Assembly: GCA_963749895.1 (NCBI GenBank) | Contig: CAVVOG010000003.1 | Span: 124,001-188,000 of the forward strand | Source of the DNA: AC-51 sp963749895 | GTDB lineage: Bacteria; Actinomycetota; UBA4738; HRBIN12 | DNA length: 64,000 nucleotides | Direction: 5' to 3' | Part shown: piece by piece, positions 23,686-32,397 of the stretch | How positions within the stretch are numbered: the first letter of the stretch is position 1 | Layout of the letters: the number at the start of each line of letters is the position of its first letter | Notes under the pieces: generated by a model | Told to the model about the DNA's origin: nothing | Databases searched by the model: none | The model's input: the letters and a program-made list of their open reading frames with translations, nothing else | Position numbers and translations under genes: made by a program

Positions 23686-26600
23686 GTGGAGGCCGCCAGA
23701 TGTCCCCGATGCGGGGGTTCGTTGCCCGAGAGGGCGAACTTCTGTCCGAACTGCGGGGCGCCCGTCGCCGTGCCCGAGGCGTCCGAGCGGCGCGTCGTCA
23801 CCGTCGTGTTCGTCGACCTCGCGAGCTCGACCGAGCTGGCCCGACGCCTCGACCCGGAGCGGTTCCGCGAGGTGATCGCGGGCTTCCACGGCATGGTGAG
23901 CGACGAGATCGCATGGCTGGGCGGCGTGGTCGAAGGGTTCATCGGCGACGCCGTCCTGGGGGTCTTCGGACTTCCTTCGGCACGCGACGACGACGCGGTC
24001 CGGGCGATCCGGGCCGCGCTGGCGGTCCGCGACCGCGCCGGACGCCTCGGCCGACAGCTCGATATCCCCTTGTCGATGCAGGTGCGGATCGGCGTCCGGA
24101 CGGGACAGGTCGCGGTCGGCACGGCGGCCGACCGCAACATCGTGATCGGCGCGGAGGTGAACATCGGCGCCCGCCTCCAGGAGGCGGCCGCGCCGGGGGA
24201 GATCCTGGTCGGCGGCGTGACGCACCAGCTGGCCCGTGCCGCCGTGGAGTTCGCCGAGCCACGTGAGATCGCGGCCAAAGGGTTCGACGACTCGATCGAG
24301 GCGTACCCGGTGCTCGGGTTGCGCGCGGGGGTCCGGACCGACCGCTCGAGGATCCCGCTCGTGAACCGCCGGCGGGAGCTGACGCTGCTGATGGACACGT
24401 TCGAGCGGGTCGCGACCCGCGAGCGCGCGCACCTCGTGACCTTGCTCGGCGAGCCGGGGATCGGCAAGAGTCGGGTCGCGGAGGAGTTCCTCAGGCAGGT
24501 CCCCGACGGCACGACGGTCCTCGGAGGCAGGTCGAGCCCTTTCGAGGAGGAGGTCACCTTCCGGCCGCTCGCAGAGATGGTCTACCGGCAGATCGAGCAG
24601 GATCCGTCGACGCCCGCGGAGGAGGTCCTGGGACGTCTGCGCGACACCGTGAGCGGATGGGTGGAGGCGGACGAGGTCGACGTGGCGGCACGCCGACTCG
24701 GGCTCGCGCTCGGGCTGGAGGAGACGGGCGAGGAGGTCCGCTACCACGCGGCCGAGGTGCGGCGGGGGTTCCTCGCGATGCTCGGCGGTCTCGCGGCTCG
24801 GGGACCGGTCGTGCTCGTGTTCGAAGACCTCCACCGTGCCGACCCGGTGCTGCTCGACCTGATCCAGCAGCTCGTGAAGGAGGCGCGGCGTCTCCCCGTC
24901 ATGGTCCTGTGCGTCGCCCGGTGGGAGTTCCTGGAGGACCAGCCGAGCTGGGCGGGCGGCGTCGCCGACGCGGTCTCGCTGTGGGTCGAGCCGCTGTCGC
25001 CCACGCACGGCGCCCGGCTCGCCGCCGAGGCGGGGGGACTCGAGGGGGATGACGCCGAGCGGGTCGCACTGCATGCCGGTGGCAACCCCTTCTTCATCAT
25101 CGAGATCACCGGCATGCTGTTGCGCGAGGAGCGAGATCTGCCGCCGGAGGGACCTGCCCCGAGCGGGCGGTTGCTCCCGGCCACCGTTCAGGCGGTGATC
25201 GCGTCTCGGATCGACCAGCTGTCGTCCGGTGCGCGCGAGCTGGTCCGACGTGCTTCGGTCTTCCCGCAGGGGCGTTTCGACGTCGACGAGCTATCGCTGA
25301 TCGTCGAGCCGCGCACCACGTGGCTCGACGAGGCGCAGGATGAGGAGCTGCTCGTCTCCGACGGTGACCGGCCGGGCGTGTGGAGGTTCCGGTCCGACGT
25401 CCTTCGCGACGTCGCCTACGACTCGCTCGCGAAGCGCGAGCGCCAGCGGCTCCACCTGCGGGTCGCGAACAAGCTGTCGTCGCCGGAGCTCGCCGAGCGC
25501 TACCCGCGCACGATCGCCTTCCACCTCGAGCAGGCAGCGCGGGCGGCGCTGGACCTGAACCCCCGCGACCGCGCGCTGGCCGAGCGCGCGGTCGACGCGC
25601 TCGCGACCGCGGGCGACACGGCCCGGCGCCGGATCGAGTCGCGCGCCGCGGCCGATCTCTACGAACGCGCGCTCGCCCTCGCCGGTCCGGAGGACGGCTG
25701 GGGTGCACGCGAGGCCTTCGTGACGTCGATGCTCGGCGAGGCGCGCTATTGGCTGGGGGAGTTCGATGCCGCCGAGGATGCACTTCGGCGCGCGGTCGCG
25801 ATCGCGCCGGAGGAGGACCGGATCGTCGCCCACTCCTCGCGCTTCCTCGGGGACATCGCCCTGACGATCCGCGCCGACGACCACCTCGCCACGGCCCTGT
25901 TCGAGCGATCCCTCGAGGCGGCGCGACGGGTGGACGATCCGTACGTCCTGTCCCGGACCCTGCTGATGGCGGCGTGGGCGCCGTACTGGCGGAACCGGCT
26001 CGAAGAGGCCGAGGGGCTGTTCCGAGAGGCCCTCGAGACCACCCGCGTGAGCGAGCGGCCCGACCCGTGGGCGGAGTGCCGGTCGCTCGTGGGACTCGCG
26101 TCGGTGCGCTCGCCTCGAGGGAGCGAACACGAGGCCCTGGCGATCGCGGCGGAGGCGCTCGACATCGGCGAGGCGTCCGGCCAACCGTTCACGGCTGCCG
26201 TGGCGCATCAGACGATCGCGGCGTCCCTGCGGCGGATGATGCGGCTGGACGAGGCGCTCACCCACGCTGACACGGCCGTTCGGACGCTGCGGGAGCTCGG
26301 CGCGAGGTGGGAGCTCGCGAGCGCTCTGGGAGATCGGGGGTCGATCCTTCGGATGCGTGGCGATCTGGAGGATGCCGAGCGCGATCTTCGGGAGGCGTTC
26401 CTGTTGTGCCGTGACCTGAGCGAGCGGGCGCTCGTCACGTGGACGGCCGCGGAGCTCGCCCGGGCGCTGACCGCGCGTGGGGACACCGCGGCGGCACGCG
26501 GGGTGCTCGACGACCCGCTCGCCCGGCTCGCCGAAGGCGAGCCGGGCTCGGCCACGGCCCTCCTGTTGGCCGAAGCCGCGGTCGCCCTCACGGAGGGCGA

Positions 26601-26820
26601 CCGCGAGACCGCTCTGGTGAAGTCCCGAGCTGCGATCGCGGTCGAAGCGGCGACGGAGCTCGCGAACCCCAGCGCCGCGGTCGCCTGGTGGACCGGGACG
26701 CTGTTCGGCGCCGAGGCCGCCGGAGGGGAGGCCGCCCTGGCGGCCGCACGAGGAACGCTGGAGCGCAACGGATGGCGCCAAGCGCTGAAGGAGCCGAAGC
26801 TGATCGAACCCCGCGCGTGA
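23686..26820 (+). CDS. Zinc-ribbon class III cyclase domain + AAA ATPase + TPR regulator
   Basis: A 1044-residue signalling protein. It begins with a double zinc ribbon (RCPRCGG, NFCPNCGAPV), then a class III nucleotide cyclase domain with both metal-binding Asp regions (VVFVDLASSTELARR and GFIGDAVLGVFGLP) and the Asn/Arg helix NIGARLQEAAAPGEILVG. An ATPase follows with Walker A GEPGIGKSR and Walker B-like VVLVFEDLHRAD. The C-terminal half is a helical repeat (TPR-like) array. The position before the second metal motif, usually Lys (substrate choice), is Gly here (EGFIGD), so cAMP synthesis is doubtful. The helical repeats probably bind proteins; the ligand is unknown. Confidence 0.85.
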   Translation: MEAARCPRCGGSLPERANFCPNCGAPVAVPEASERRVVTVVFVDLASSTELARRLDPERFREVIAGFHGMVSDEIAWLGGVVEGFIGDAVLGVFGLPSARDDDAVRAIRAALAVRDRAGRLGRQLDIPLSMQVRIGVRTGQVAVGTAADRNIVIGAEVNIGARLQEAAAPGEILVGGVTHQLARAAVEFAEPREIAAKGFDDSIEAYPVLGLRAGVRTDRSRIPLVNRRRELTLLMDTFERVATRERAHLVTLLGEPGIGKSRVAEEFLRQVPDGTTVLGGRSSPFEEEVTFRPLAEMVYRQIEQDPSTPAEEVLGRLRDTVSGWVEADEVDVAARRLGLALGLEETGEEVRYHAAEVRRGFLAMLGGLAARGPVVLVFEDLHRADPVLLDLIQQLVKEARRLPVMVLCVARWEFLEDQPSWAGGVADAVSLWVEPLSPTHGARLAAEAGGLEGDDAERVALHAGGNPFFIIEITGMLLREERDLPPEGPAPSGRLLPATVQAVIASRIDQLSSGARELVRRASVFPQGRFDVDELSLIVEPRTTWLDEAQDEELLVSDGDRPGVWRFRSDVLRDVAYDSLAKRERQRLHLRVANKLSSPELAERYPRTIAFHLEQAARAALDLNPRDRALAERAVDALATAGDTARRRIESRAAADLYERALALAGPEDGWGAREAFVTSMLGEARYWLGEFDAAEDALRRAVAIAPEEDRIVAHSSRFLGDIALTIRADDHLATALFERSLEAARRVDDPYVLSRTLLMAAWAPYWRNRLEEAEGLFREALETTRVSERPDPWAECRSLVGLASVRSPRGSEHEALAIAAEALDIGEASGQPFTAAVAHQTIAASLRRMMRLDEALTHADTAVRTLRELGARWELASALGDRGSILRMRGDLEDAERDLREAFLLCRDLSERALVTWTAAELARALTARGDTAAARGVLDDPLARLAEGEPGSATALLLAEAAVALTEGDRETALVKSRAAIAVEAATELANPSAAVAWWTGTLFGAEAAGGEAALAAARGTLERNGWRQALKEPKLIEPRA

Positions 26821-26939
26821 TCCGAGACGTCGGCCGACTCAGGTGTCCGTCCCGGCCTGCCGATGTGCCGGGGGAGTGCGGGGACCGCTGATCAGGTGGT
26901 CGCCGGACGCCCTCGGAACCGGTACCGTAGAGCATCCGC
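26821..26939. other. Intergenic gap between cyclase and M23 peptidase genes
   Basis: A 119-bp gap. It holds the peptidase gene -10 element TACCGT (26923-26928, 11 nt before ATG 26940, slightly longer than usual here). No other structure was seen. Confidence 0.4.
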
Positions 26940-28154
26940 ATGACGAGAACGGATCGACCCTTCCCCGTCGCGTTCCGTGTGCTCGCGATCGCGTGCGCCG
27001 TGTTCGGCCTGGCGTGGCTCGTCCCCGCCGCCGGCGCCCAGACCGGGCCGACCCAGCAAGAGGTCGAGGACGCGCAGGCCCGTCGCGACGCGCTCGAGCA
27101 GGATCTGGCAGACCTCACCGCTGAGCTGTCGGTGATCCAACAGCGCCTGAACGAAGCCGCCTTCGAGGTCGACGCCCTCGAGGGTGTCGTCGAGCAGACC
27201 ACGGTGCAGCTGATCGAGGTGCGGACGCGGCTCGAGGCGGCCCGTGGCCGGTACGAGCGGGTGCGAGAGCGGCTGAACGAGCGCGCCGCCGCCGCGTTCA
27301 TCGCCGGCCCCGGCTCCGATCTGGAGTTCTTCCTGGGTTCCGCGTCGCTGGCCGAGCTCTCCGACCGGCTCGAGTTCGTCGACGCGGTGGCGGAGTCCGA
27401 CGCGGCGCTCGCCCAGCGGGTCGAGAACCTCGGGAACCAACTGCTCGTCGACGAGGCTGAGCTGCAGGCGCTTCGCGTGAAGCAACAGGCGAGCCTGGCA
27501 GAAGCCGAGGCCCAGGAGGCGGCCGTCGCCGCCGATCTCCAGGCCCAGCAGGCGCTGCGTGAGGCGATCTCCGCGAAGTTCGCCGAGGCCCGCTCGCTCG
27601 CTCGCGAGCTCGAGGACGACCGCGAGGAGTTGCTCGAGGAGCTGCGTCAGCAACGGGCCGCGGCCGCGGCCGCCGGCGGGCACGCTGCGGTGGCGATGCC
27701 TGCCGGGTACGAGGACATCCTGCAGGCCTGCCCCGTCGGACAGCCCCGAGGCTTCGGCGACGGGTTCGGCGCCCCCCGCTACGTCGGCGGATACCACCCC
27801 CACGCCGGCGTCGACATCGTGGCCCCGGAAGGGACCCCGATCTACGCGGCGTTCTCCGGCTACGCGCGCGACGCGACGAACATCTACGGAGGGAAGTCGG
27901 TGATCGTCGAAGGCGCGTACGGCTACGTCTACAACGCCCACATGACGCAGATCGGCAAGCTCGGTCCGGTCTCGGCGGGCGACATCATCGGCTACGTCGG
28001 GTCCGACGGCCTCGCCGGTGGCACCACGCCGCACAACCACTTCGAGTTCCACCCCGACGTGATCCCAGGGAGCTGGCCCGAGAGCTACTACGACTACTCG
28101 GTGATCGGGTCCGCGATCAACCCGTACCCGTTGCTCGTGGCGGCCTGCGGCTAG
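26940..28154 (+). CDS. Secreted coiled-coil M23 peptidase (EnvC/NlpD-like)
   Basis: A 404-residue exported protein. Signal peptide (VLAIACAVFGLAWLVPAAGA), then about 200 residues of coiled coil rich in Glu, Gln, Leu and Ala, then an M23/LytM domain. HPHAGVDIVAPEGTPI and HNHFEFHP carry the HxxxD and HxH zinc ligands, so the endopeptidase may be active on peptidoglycan. Architecture matches EnvC-type cell-wall hydrolase activators. The C-terminal domain is followed by an unusual Tyr-rich segment (WPESYYDYSV). The stop shares CTAG with the convergent gene. Confidence 0.88.
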   Translation: MTRTDRPFPVAFRVLAIACAVFGLAWLVPAAGAQTGPTQQEVEDAQARRDALEQDLADLTAELSVIQQRLNEAAFEVDALEGVVEQTTVQLIEVRTRLEAARGRYERVRERLNERAAAAFIAGPGSDLEFFLGSASLAELSDRLEFVDAVAESDAALAQRVENLGNQLLVDEAELQALRVKQQASLAEAEAQEAAVAADLQAQQALREAISAKFAEARSLARELEDDREELLEELRQQRAAAAAAGGHAAVAMPAGYEDILQACPVGQPRGFGDGFGAPRYVGGYHPHAGVDIVAPEGTPIYAAFSGYARDATNIYGGKSVIVEGAYGYVYNAHMTQIGKLGPVSAGDIIGYVGSDGLAGGTTPHNHFEFHPDVIPGSWPESYYDYSVIGSAINPYPLLVAACG

Positions 28155-28897
28155 CGACGGCGCCGTCCGCGGATCCGCACGGCCACGCCCAAGGCGACCA
28201 GCACCCCTGCACCCGCGACAGCGACCACCACCGGCGTGATCGGGTCCGACGAGCCGGCGGCCGTGGCCGATGCCGAGGCCGAGGGGTGCGGCACCGGCAC
28301 CGCACCCACGACGACGAGCCCGGGCGCCTCGAGCGTCGCCTGCGCCTGTTGGGTCGCCCGGGTGTCGGTCGTGGGGAGCGGTTCCCAGCCGGTGCCGTCG
28401 GCCGACCAGAACAGCTCGTGGCTCGTGGCGTGCAGCATCGTCGTCTCCGGATAGAGCAGGATCACGTCGACCTGCCCGTCGAACCTCGCGATGTCCGTCG
28501 CATCGATCCGCACGGCGTTGCCGAACGGACGGAGGTCGCCCGGGAGCGGTGGGAACGCCGCCGCGTCGAGCGGCGTCACCTCGATCGTGACGGCGTCGAG
28601 ACCGGGGGCGGGCTCGACCGCCCCACGGTCCATCACGAGCGTGACCTGGTCGTCGGGGGTGAACACGACATCGGGCTCGCTCCCCTCGTCGTCGACCGCC
28701 AAGGTGAAGGTGGCACCCGCGGGTGGTCCTTCGTTCGTGACGCCGGGGGGCGGGGTCACCCAGCGGTAGGGCGCGAGCGGTCCCAGCCCGTCGAGCACGG
28801 GCCCGCGGCCGAGCGGTGACATCCACGCGGAGATCCACGTGAGCCCGATCGTCAGGGCCGCTACGACCAGGCCGGCGACGGCGGTCCGCCGCGTCAC
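28151..28897 (-). CDS. Membrane-anchored extracytoplasmic protein, unknown (last gene of copper-type operon)
   Basis: A 248-residue protein with an N-terminal helix (VAGLVVAALTIGLTWISAWM), a beta-rich outside domain of about 170 residues (ATFTLAVDDEGSEPDVVFTP, VILLYPETTMLHATSHELFW) and a C-terminal helix followed by RIRGRRRR, giving a type I-like topology. Ser/Ala-rich linkers flank the domain. GTG 28897 overlaps the previous gene's stop as GTGA. Family not recognised; its place in the operon suggests a role in metal handling or the envelope. Confidence 0.7.
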   Translation of the reverse strand: MTRRTAVAGLVVAALTIGLTWISAWMSPLGRGPVLDGLGPLAPYRWVTPPPGVTNEGPPAGATFTLAVDDEGSEPDVVFTPDDQVTLVMDRGAVEPAPGLDAVTIEVTPLDAAAFPPLPGDLRPFGNAVRIDATDIARFDGQVDVILLYPETTMLHATSHELFWSADGTGWEPLPTTDTRATQQAQATLEAPGLVVVGAVPVPHPSASASATAAGSSDPITPVVVAVAGAGVLVALGVAVRIRGRRRR

Positions 28898-29460
28898 CGC
28901 AGCATCACCCCGACGTTGATCGCGGCGTGGGTCCATGCGGGAGCGGCCCAGGTTCCGGCCGCGTGCCGCTGCCATCCGAACAGCAGCCCGACCCCGAGGT
29001 CGACGGGGAACGCGACCCACCCATAGGCGGGGACGTGCAGCAGAGCGAAGCCCGCCGCGGTGGTGACGACCGCGAGGACCGGACCGAACCGCAGGAGGCG
29101 GTCGTAGAGCACGCGGCGGAACAAGGCTTCCTCGGCTACCGCGGCGAGTACCGTCAGCGGGAAGGCGGTCGCGGCCCACGGGACCGGCGGCCTCGGCCCC
29201 GTGAGAGATCCCGCGGCGACCGCGACCGCGAGACCGCCGAGCACGACCGGCACGATCCGGCGTGGGCCGGAACGCTCGCGAACCACCGGCACGAGGAGCG
29301 CCGCGACGAGCACGCCGCCCAGGACCAGGCCGAGCGCGACCGAGCGGGTCGGATCGGCGAAGGTCCCCAGACGCAGGCGCCACAGCAGCGCCGAGACCCC
29401 GACGATCAGGATGGCTCCCGTCAGCAGCGACGCGCCGCGGGGAGCGGCGCGGAGGCTCAT
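28894..29460 (-). CDS. CPBP-family intramembrane metalloprotease
   Basis: A 188-residue multi-helix membrane protein of the CAAX-protease/bacteriocin-processing (ABI) family. The first motif is EEALFRRVLYDRL (Glu-Glu and Arg), the second FALLHVPAYGW (His) and the third THAAINV (His/Asn). Six or seven helices are seen. ATG 29460 overlaps the lipoprotein gene's stop (ATGA). Its substrate is unknown; within this operon it may process or protect an envelope partner. Confidence 0.82.
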   Translation of the reverse strand: MSLRAAPRGASLLTGAILIVGVSALLWRLRLGTFADPTRSVALGLVLGGVLVAALLVPVVRERSGPRRIVPVVLGGLAVAVAAGSLTGPRPPVPWAATAFPLTVLAAVAEEALFRRVLYDRLLRFGPVLAVVTTAAGFALLHVPAYGWVAFPVDLGVGLLFGWQRHAAGTWAAPAWTHAAINVGVMLR

Positions 29461-29876
29461 CGCTCCTCCACGGTGAACGCGACCGCGGCGAGGACCCGCG
29501 GTTCGAACGGCGCGTGGTCGGCTGCCACGAACTCGGCCTTCAGGAGGTGCGGCCCGGGCTCCAGGCCGGTCAACTCCTGCTCGAGCCCTCCGGTCATCGA
29601 CACGAGCGCTCCGTCGAGGGTCACGTGGAGGTGCCCTTCGTCGGGACGGACCTCGGTCGCGGTCAGGTCGACGAGCGTGCCACCCTCCAGCGTGAAGACG
29701 ACGTCGACCGTGTCGCCGCGGACCAGGGCGTCGTCCGGCGGTTCGACGATCGCCAGGCTCGCCGTGCTGGACGGTCTCGGCCCCGGCCCCGGATCGGACG
29801 ATGCCGGCGAGGGGTCACCGCCGCATCCGGCGAGCACGAGCCCGGTGGCCAGCAGGAGCAGACCCCACGCCCTCAC
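29457..29876 (-). CDS. Lipoprotein with GHxH domain
   Basis: A 139-residue lipoprotein: VRAWGLLLLATGLVLAGC ends in a lipobox. The mature domain contains LVDLTATEVRPDEGHLHVTL, DGALVSMTGG and HLLKAEFVAADHAPFEP. The same motifs recur in the gene at 31822-32397 (DEGHVHLSLDGALVSMT, AEFVAADHLPFDP), so the two are paralogues flanking the CopC-CopD fusion. The GHxH motif and further His are plausible copper ligands. GTG 29876 overlaps the upstream stop (GTGA). Confidence 0.78.
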   Translation of the reverse strand: MRAWGLLLLATGLVLAGCGGDPSPASSDPGPGPRPSSTASLAIVEPPDDALVRGDTVDVVFTLEGGTLVDLTATEVRPDEGHLHVTLDGALVSMTGGLEQELTGLEPGPHLLKAEFVAADHAPFEPRVLAAVAFTVEER

Positions 29877-31825
29877 GCCGCCTCCACCGCCTCGTCGACC
29901 GTCGTCTGCAGGACCTCGCCGTCCGAGCCGGTGGCGACGACGTCGAACCGCCACGGGCCGCCGTCGAGGTCGACGTTCGCGACGACGTGTCCTGCCCCCA
30001 GGGCCGTGACCCCGAGCCGTTCGGGTTCGCCTCCCTCGGGGATCGCGACGATCGCGACGTCGTCGAGCGGTGCCTCAGATCCCTCGGGGGTGAACGCCGT
30101 GACGTGGACCTGGTTCGTGCCCGCGACGGCCGGGTCCACGTAGGTCTGGAGCGAGGTTCCGTCCGGGAACGTCGTGGTCGTCACCGTCGGCAGACCGGGT
30201 CCGACCTCGACCGAGGTGGTCGTGTCGGGGAGCCGCGTCGTGACGGCCAACGGCACCTGCGCGGCGTCGGCACCGGCCGTGACCACCACCGTCACCGACC
30301 AGGTGCCTGCGAGCGAGAACGCCGGTGTCGTGGCGGCCCAGGCATCGCCCTGCGCTGCGAGCGACACGGTCTCCGCAGGCACCTGAGGCCGGGTCACCGA
30401 GCGGATCCGCAGGACGACCTGGTCGGCGGGCACCGTCGCCTCCGTGTCGGGATCGGTGATCCGCACCTCGACCGTGGAGGGGCCGGGGGTACCCGGATCG
30501 AGCCTCAGGGCGACCGCCGTCGTGGTCGCGAAGTCGGTTCCCTCGGCGGTGACGGGTTCGAGCGCCGTCTCCGCGGCGGCCTCGGCCGGAGGAGCGGACC
30601 CGGTGAGCGCGGACGTCAGGAGCACGATCCCGAGCGCCACGGCGGCCTCGGTGGCCACGATGCGACGGAGCGGGCGTTGGTCGGTCGCCAGCCGCGGGAT
30701 CGAACGCCGGCGGTTCAGCGCGCCCATCACGATCAGGGCGAGCGCCAGGGCGATCTTGCCCGCGACGGCGCGGCCGTAGGTGGTGTCGAGGTCCCCCGGC
30801 GACAGGGGGCCACCGAGCTCCTCGAACGAGCGCAGGACCCCGCTGACGACGACGATCGCCACGGCGCCGAGCGCGACGTTGGAGAACCTCCTCACCTCCG
30901 GCATCGGAGGCGCGGTGTCGCCTCGACGGGTCTCGCGCAACAGGACGAGCAGGAGGACCAAGCCGCCGATCCACAGCCCGGCCGCCACCATGTGGGCGGT
31001 CTGTAGGAGCTCCTGGGGGAGCGGTGGGTCCGCGGCCGCGGCGTGACCACCGATCGCACGGACCCACATCGCCGCCGCGGCCGCGGCGCCGGCCCCCCAC
31101 AGGACCGGGCGCCAGGTGTCCTTCGCCGCGGCGAGGACCGCGAGGGCATCGGCGACGAGCACGGTGACCACGAGCCACAGGAGCGGACGGCCGGTCGCCG
31201 ACGCCAGCAGATCGGACAGCGGTACCTCGACCGCCTGCTGTTCGGTCACGACGAGCCCGATCGCGCCCGCGAGGGCGAGCACCGCGCCGATCATCGCGAC
31301 GACCGTCAGGTTCCGCGGCCGCCCACGGAACGCGCCCAGGCCGATCCCGGCGCTCGCGACCAGCAGGAACAGCCCCGCGTAGAGGGCGGACTTCGCCGCG
31401 ATCGACGTGAGCGCTGGCTCGGCGACCTCGCCGACCGGGACCCCCTCGTCGACCTGGGGCGCGACCCCCACGCCGAACACGACCCGGCCGGACGTCAGAT
31501 GGCCATCGACCGTCGACACGACGCGCCACGTGACCGTGTAGGCGCCGACGGGGAGCGGCTGGCTCACGTCGACCCGGACCGTCCGTGGACCGTCGAGCGC
31601 GGGCGCCCCGGTGGGCAGGACCGCGCCGGCGACGTCGAGCAGTTCGACCGTCGTGAGGTCCGGGTCCGGCGGCTCGGTGAAGGTGAGGGAGATCGTGGTC
31701 GGTGAGGTGGGGAGGGTCGCACCGGCGGCCGGGTCCGATGACTCGAGCGAGGCGTGGGCGTTCGCGGGGGCCGCCCCTACGAGGACCAGGAGCACGAACG
31801 AGCTCACCACGAGGATGCGCCTCAC
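29873..31825 (-). CDS. CopC-CopD fusion, copper resistance/uptake membrane protein
   Basis: A 650-residue protein. Signal peptide, then a CopC domain starting AHASLESSDPAAGATLP with the N-terminal copper-site His and ending VDGHLTSGRVVF. An eight-helix CopD region follows (GHAAAADPPLPQELLQTAHM, AAGLWIGGLVLLLVLL, VAGKIALALALIVMGALNRR) and an extra C-terminal outside domain of about 220 residues made of beta strands (VEVRITDPDTEATVPADQVV). CopCD proteins import or store copper. The C-terminal part resembles the FixH/YtkA-like fold, but I am not sure. GTG 31825 overlaps the upstream gene by GTGA. Confidence 0.87.
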   Translation of the reverse strand: MRRILVVSSFVLLVLVGAAPANAHASLESSDPAAGATLPTSPTTISLTFTEPPDPDLTTVELLDVAGAVLPTGAPALDGPRTVRVDVSQPLPVGAYTVTWRVVSTVDGHLTSGRVVFGVGVAPQVDEGVPVGEVAEPALTSIAAKSALYAGLFLLVASAGIGLGAFRGRPRNLTVVAMIGAVLALAGAIGLVVTEQQAVEVPLSDLLASATGRPLLWLVVTVLVADALAVLAAAKDTWRPVLWGAGAAAAAAMWVRAIGGHAAAADPPLPQELLQTAHMVAAGLWIGGLVLLLVLLRETRRGDTAPPMPEVRRFSNVALGAVAIVVVSGVLRSFEELGGPLSPGDLDTTYGRAVAGKIALALALIVMGALNRRRSIPRLATDQRPLRRIVATEAAVALGIVLLTSALTGSAPPAEAAAETALEPVTAEGTDFATTTAVALRLDPGTPGPSTVEVRITDPDTEATVPADQVVLRIRSVTRPQVPAETVSLAAQGDAWAATTPAFSLAGTWSVTVVVTAGADAAQVPLAVTTRLPDTTTSVEVGPGLPTVTTTTFPDGTSLQTYVDPAVAGTNQVHVTAFTPEGSEAPLDDVAIVAIPEGGEPERLGVTALGAGHVVANVDLDGGPWRFDVVATGSDGEVLQTTVDEAVEAA

Positions 31826-32397
31826 CCGTCCTCCTTCGTGAACGACACGCTGGCGATCACCGGTGGGTCGAACGGCAGGTGGTCGGCGGCGACGAACTCG
31901 GCGTCGAGCACGTGCGTCCCGGCACCGACGCCTCGCAGGTCCACGACCTGCACCGTCCCGAAGGTCATCGAGACGAGCGCCCCGTCGAGCGACAGGTGGA
32001 CATGGCCCTCGTCGGCGCGCACGTCGGTCGTCGTCTCCTCGACCACCGTGGCGCCCTCGAGCGTGAGGACCACCGGGACCTCGTCGCCGTCGATCGCCTC
32101 GCCTTCGGTGGGTCGCTCGAACACCAGCGCGGCCGTGGAGGCGATCCGGGGACCTCCGGTCGCGGACCCCGACGGCACGGGGGTCGTCGGGGTCGGCCCG
32201 AAGATCGCACGGGGAACGATCGCCGAAGCGACGAGCACGACGACCGCGACCGCGAGCAACCCGGGGCCCGCGGCGGCTGGGAGGCGCCCGAACCCGGTGC
32301 CCCGCATCCGGCTCCACCCGACCCACCCGACCCACAGCGCCACGAAGACCATCCCGATCGCCAGGGACTCGTCGACCGCGCCGGCGTGGGCGAGCAT
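31822..32397 (-). CDS. Membrane-anchored GHxH-domain protein (paralogue of the 29457 lipoprotein)
   Basis: A 191-residue protein with two hydrophobic segments (ESLAIGMVFVALWVGWVGW and GLLAVAVVVLVASAIVP) followed by an outside domain like the lipoprotein at 29457: EGHVHLSLDGALVSMT, then THVLDAEFVAADHLPFDP. ATG 32397 follows the previous stop without a gap (TAGATG), and its own stop overlaps CopC-CopD. Likely a metal-binding partner of CopC-CopD. Family name not known to me. Confidence 0.75.
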   Translation of the reverse strand: MLAHAGAVDESLAIGMVFVALWVGWVGWSRMRGTGFGRLPAAAGPGLLAVAVVVLVASAIVPRAIFGPTPTTPVPSGSATGGPRIASTAALVFERPTEGEAIDGDEVPVVLTLEGATVVEETTTDVRADEGHVHLSLDGALVSMTFGTVQVVDLRGVGAGTHVLDAEFVAADHLPFDPPVIASVSFTKEDG

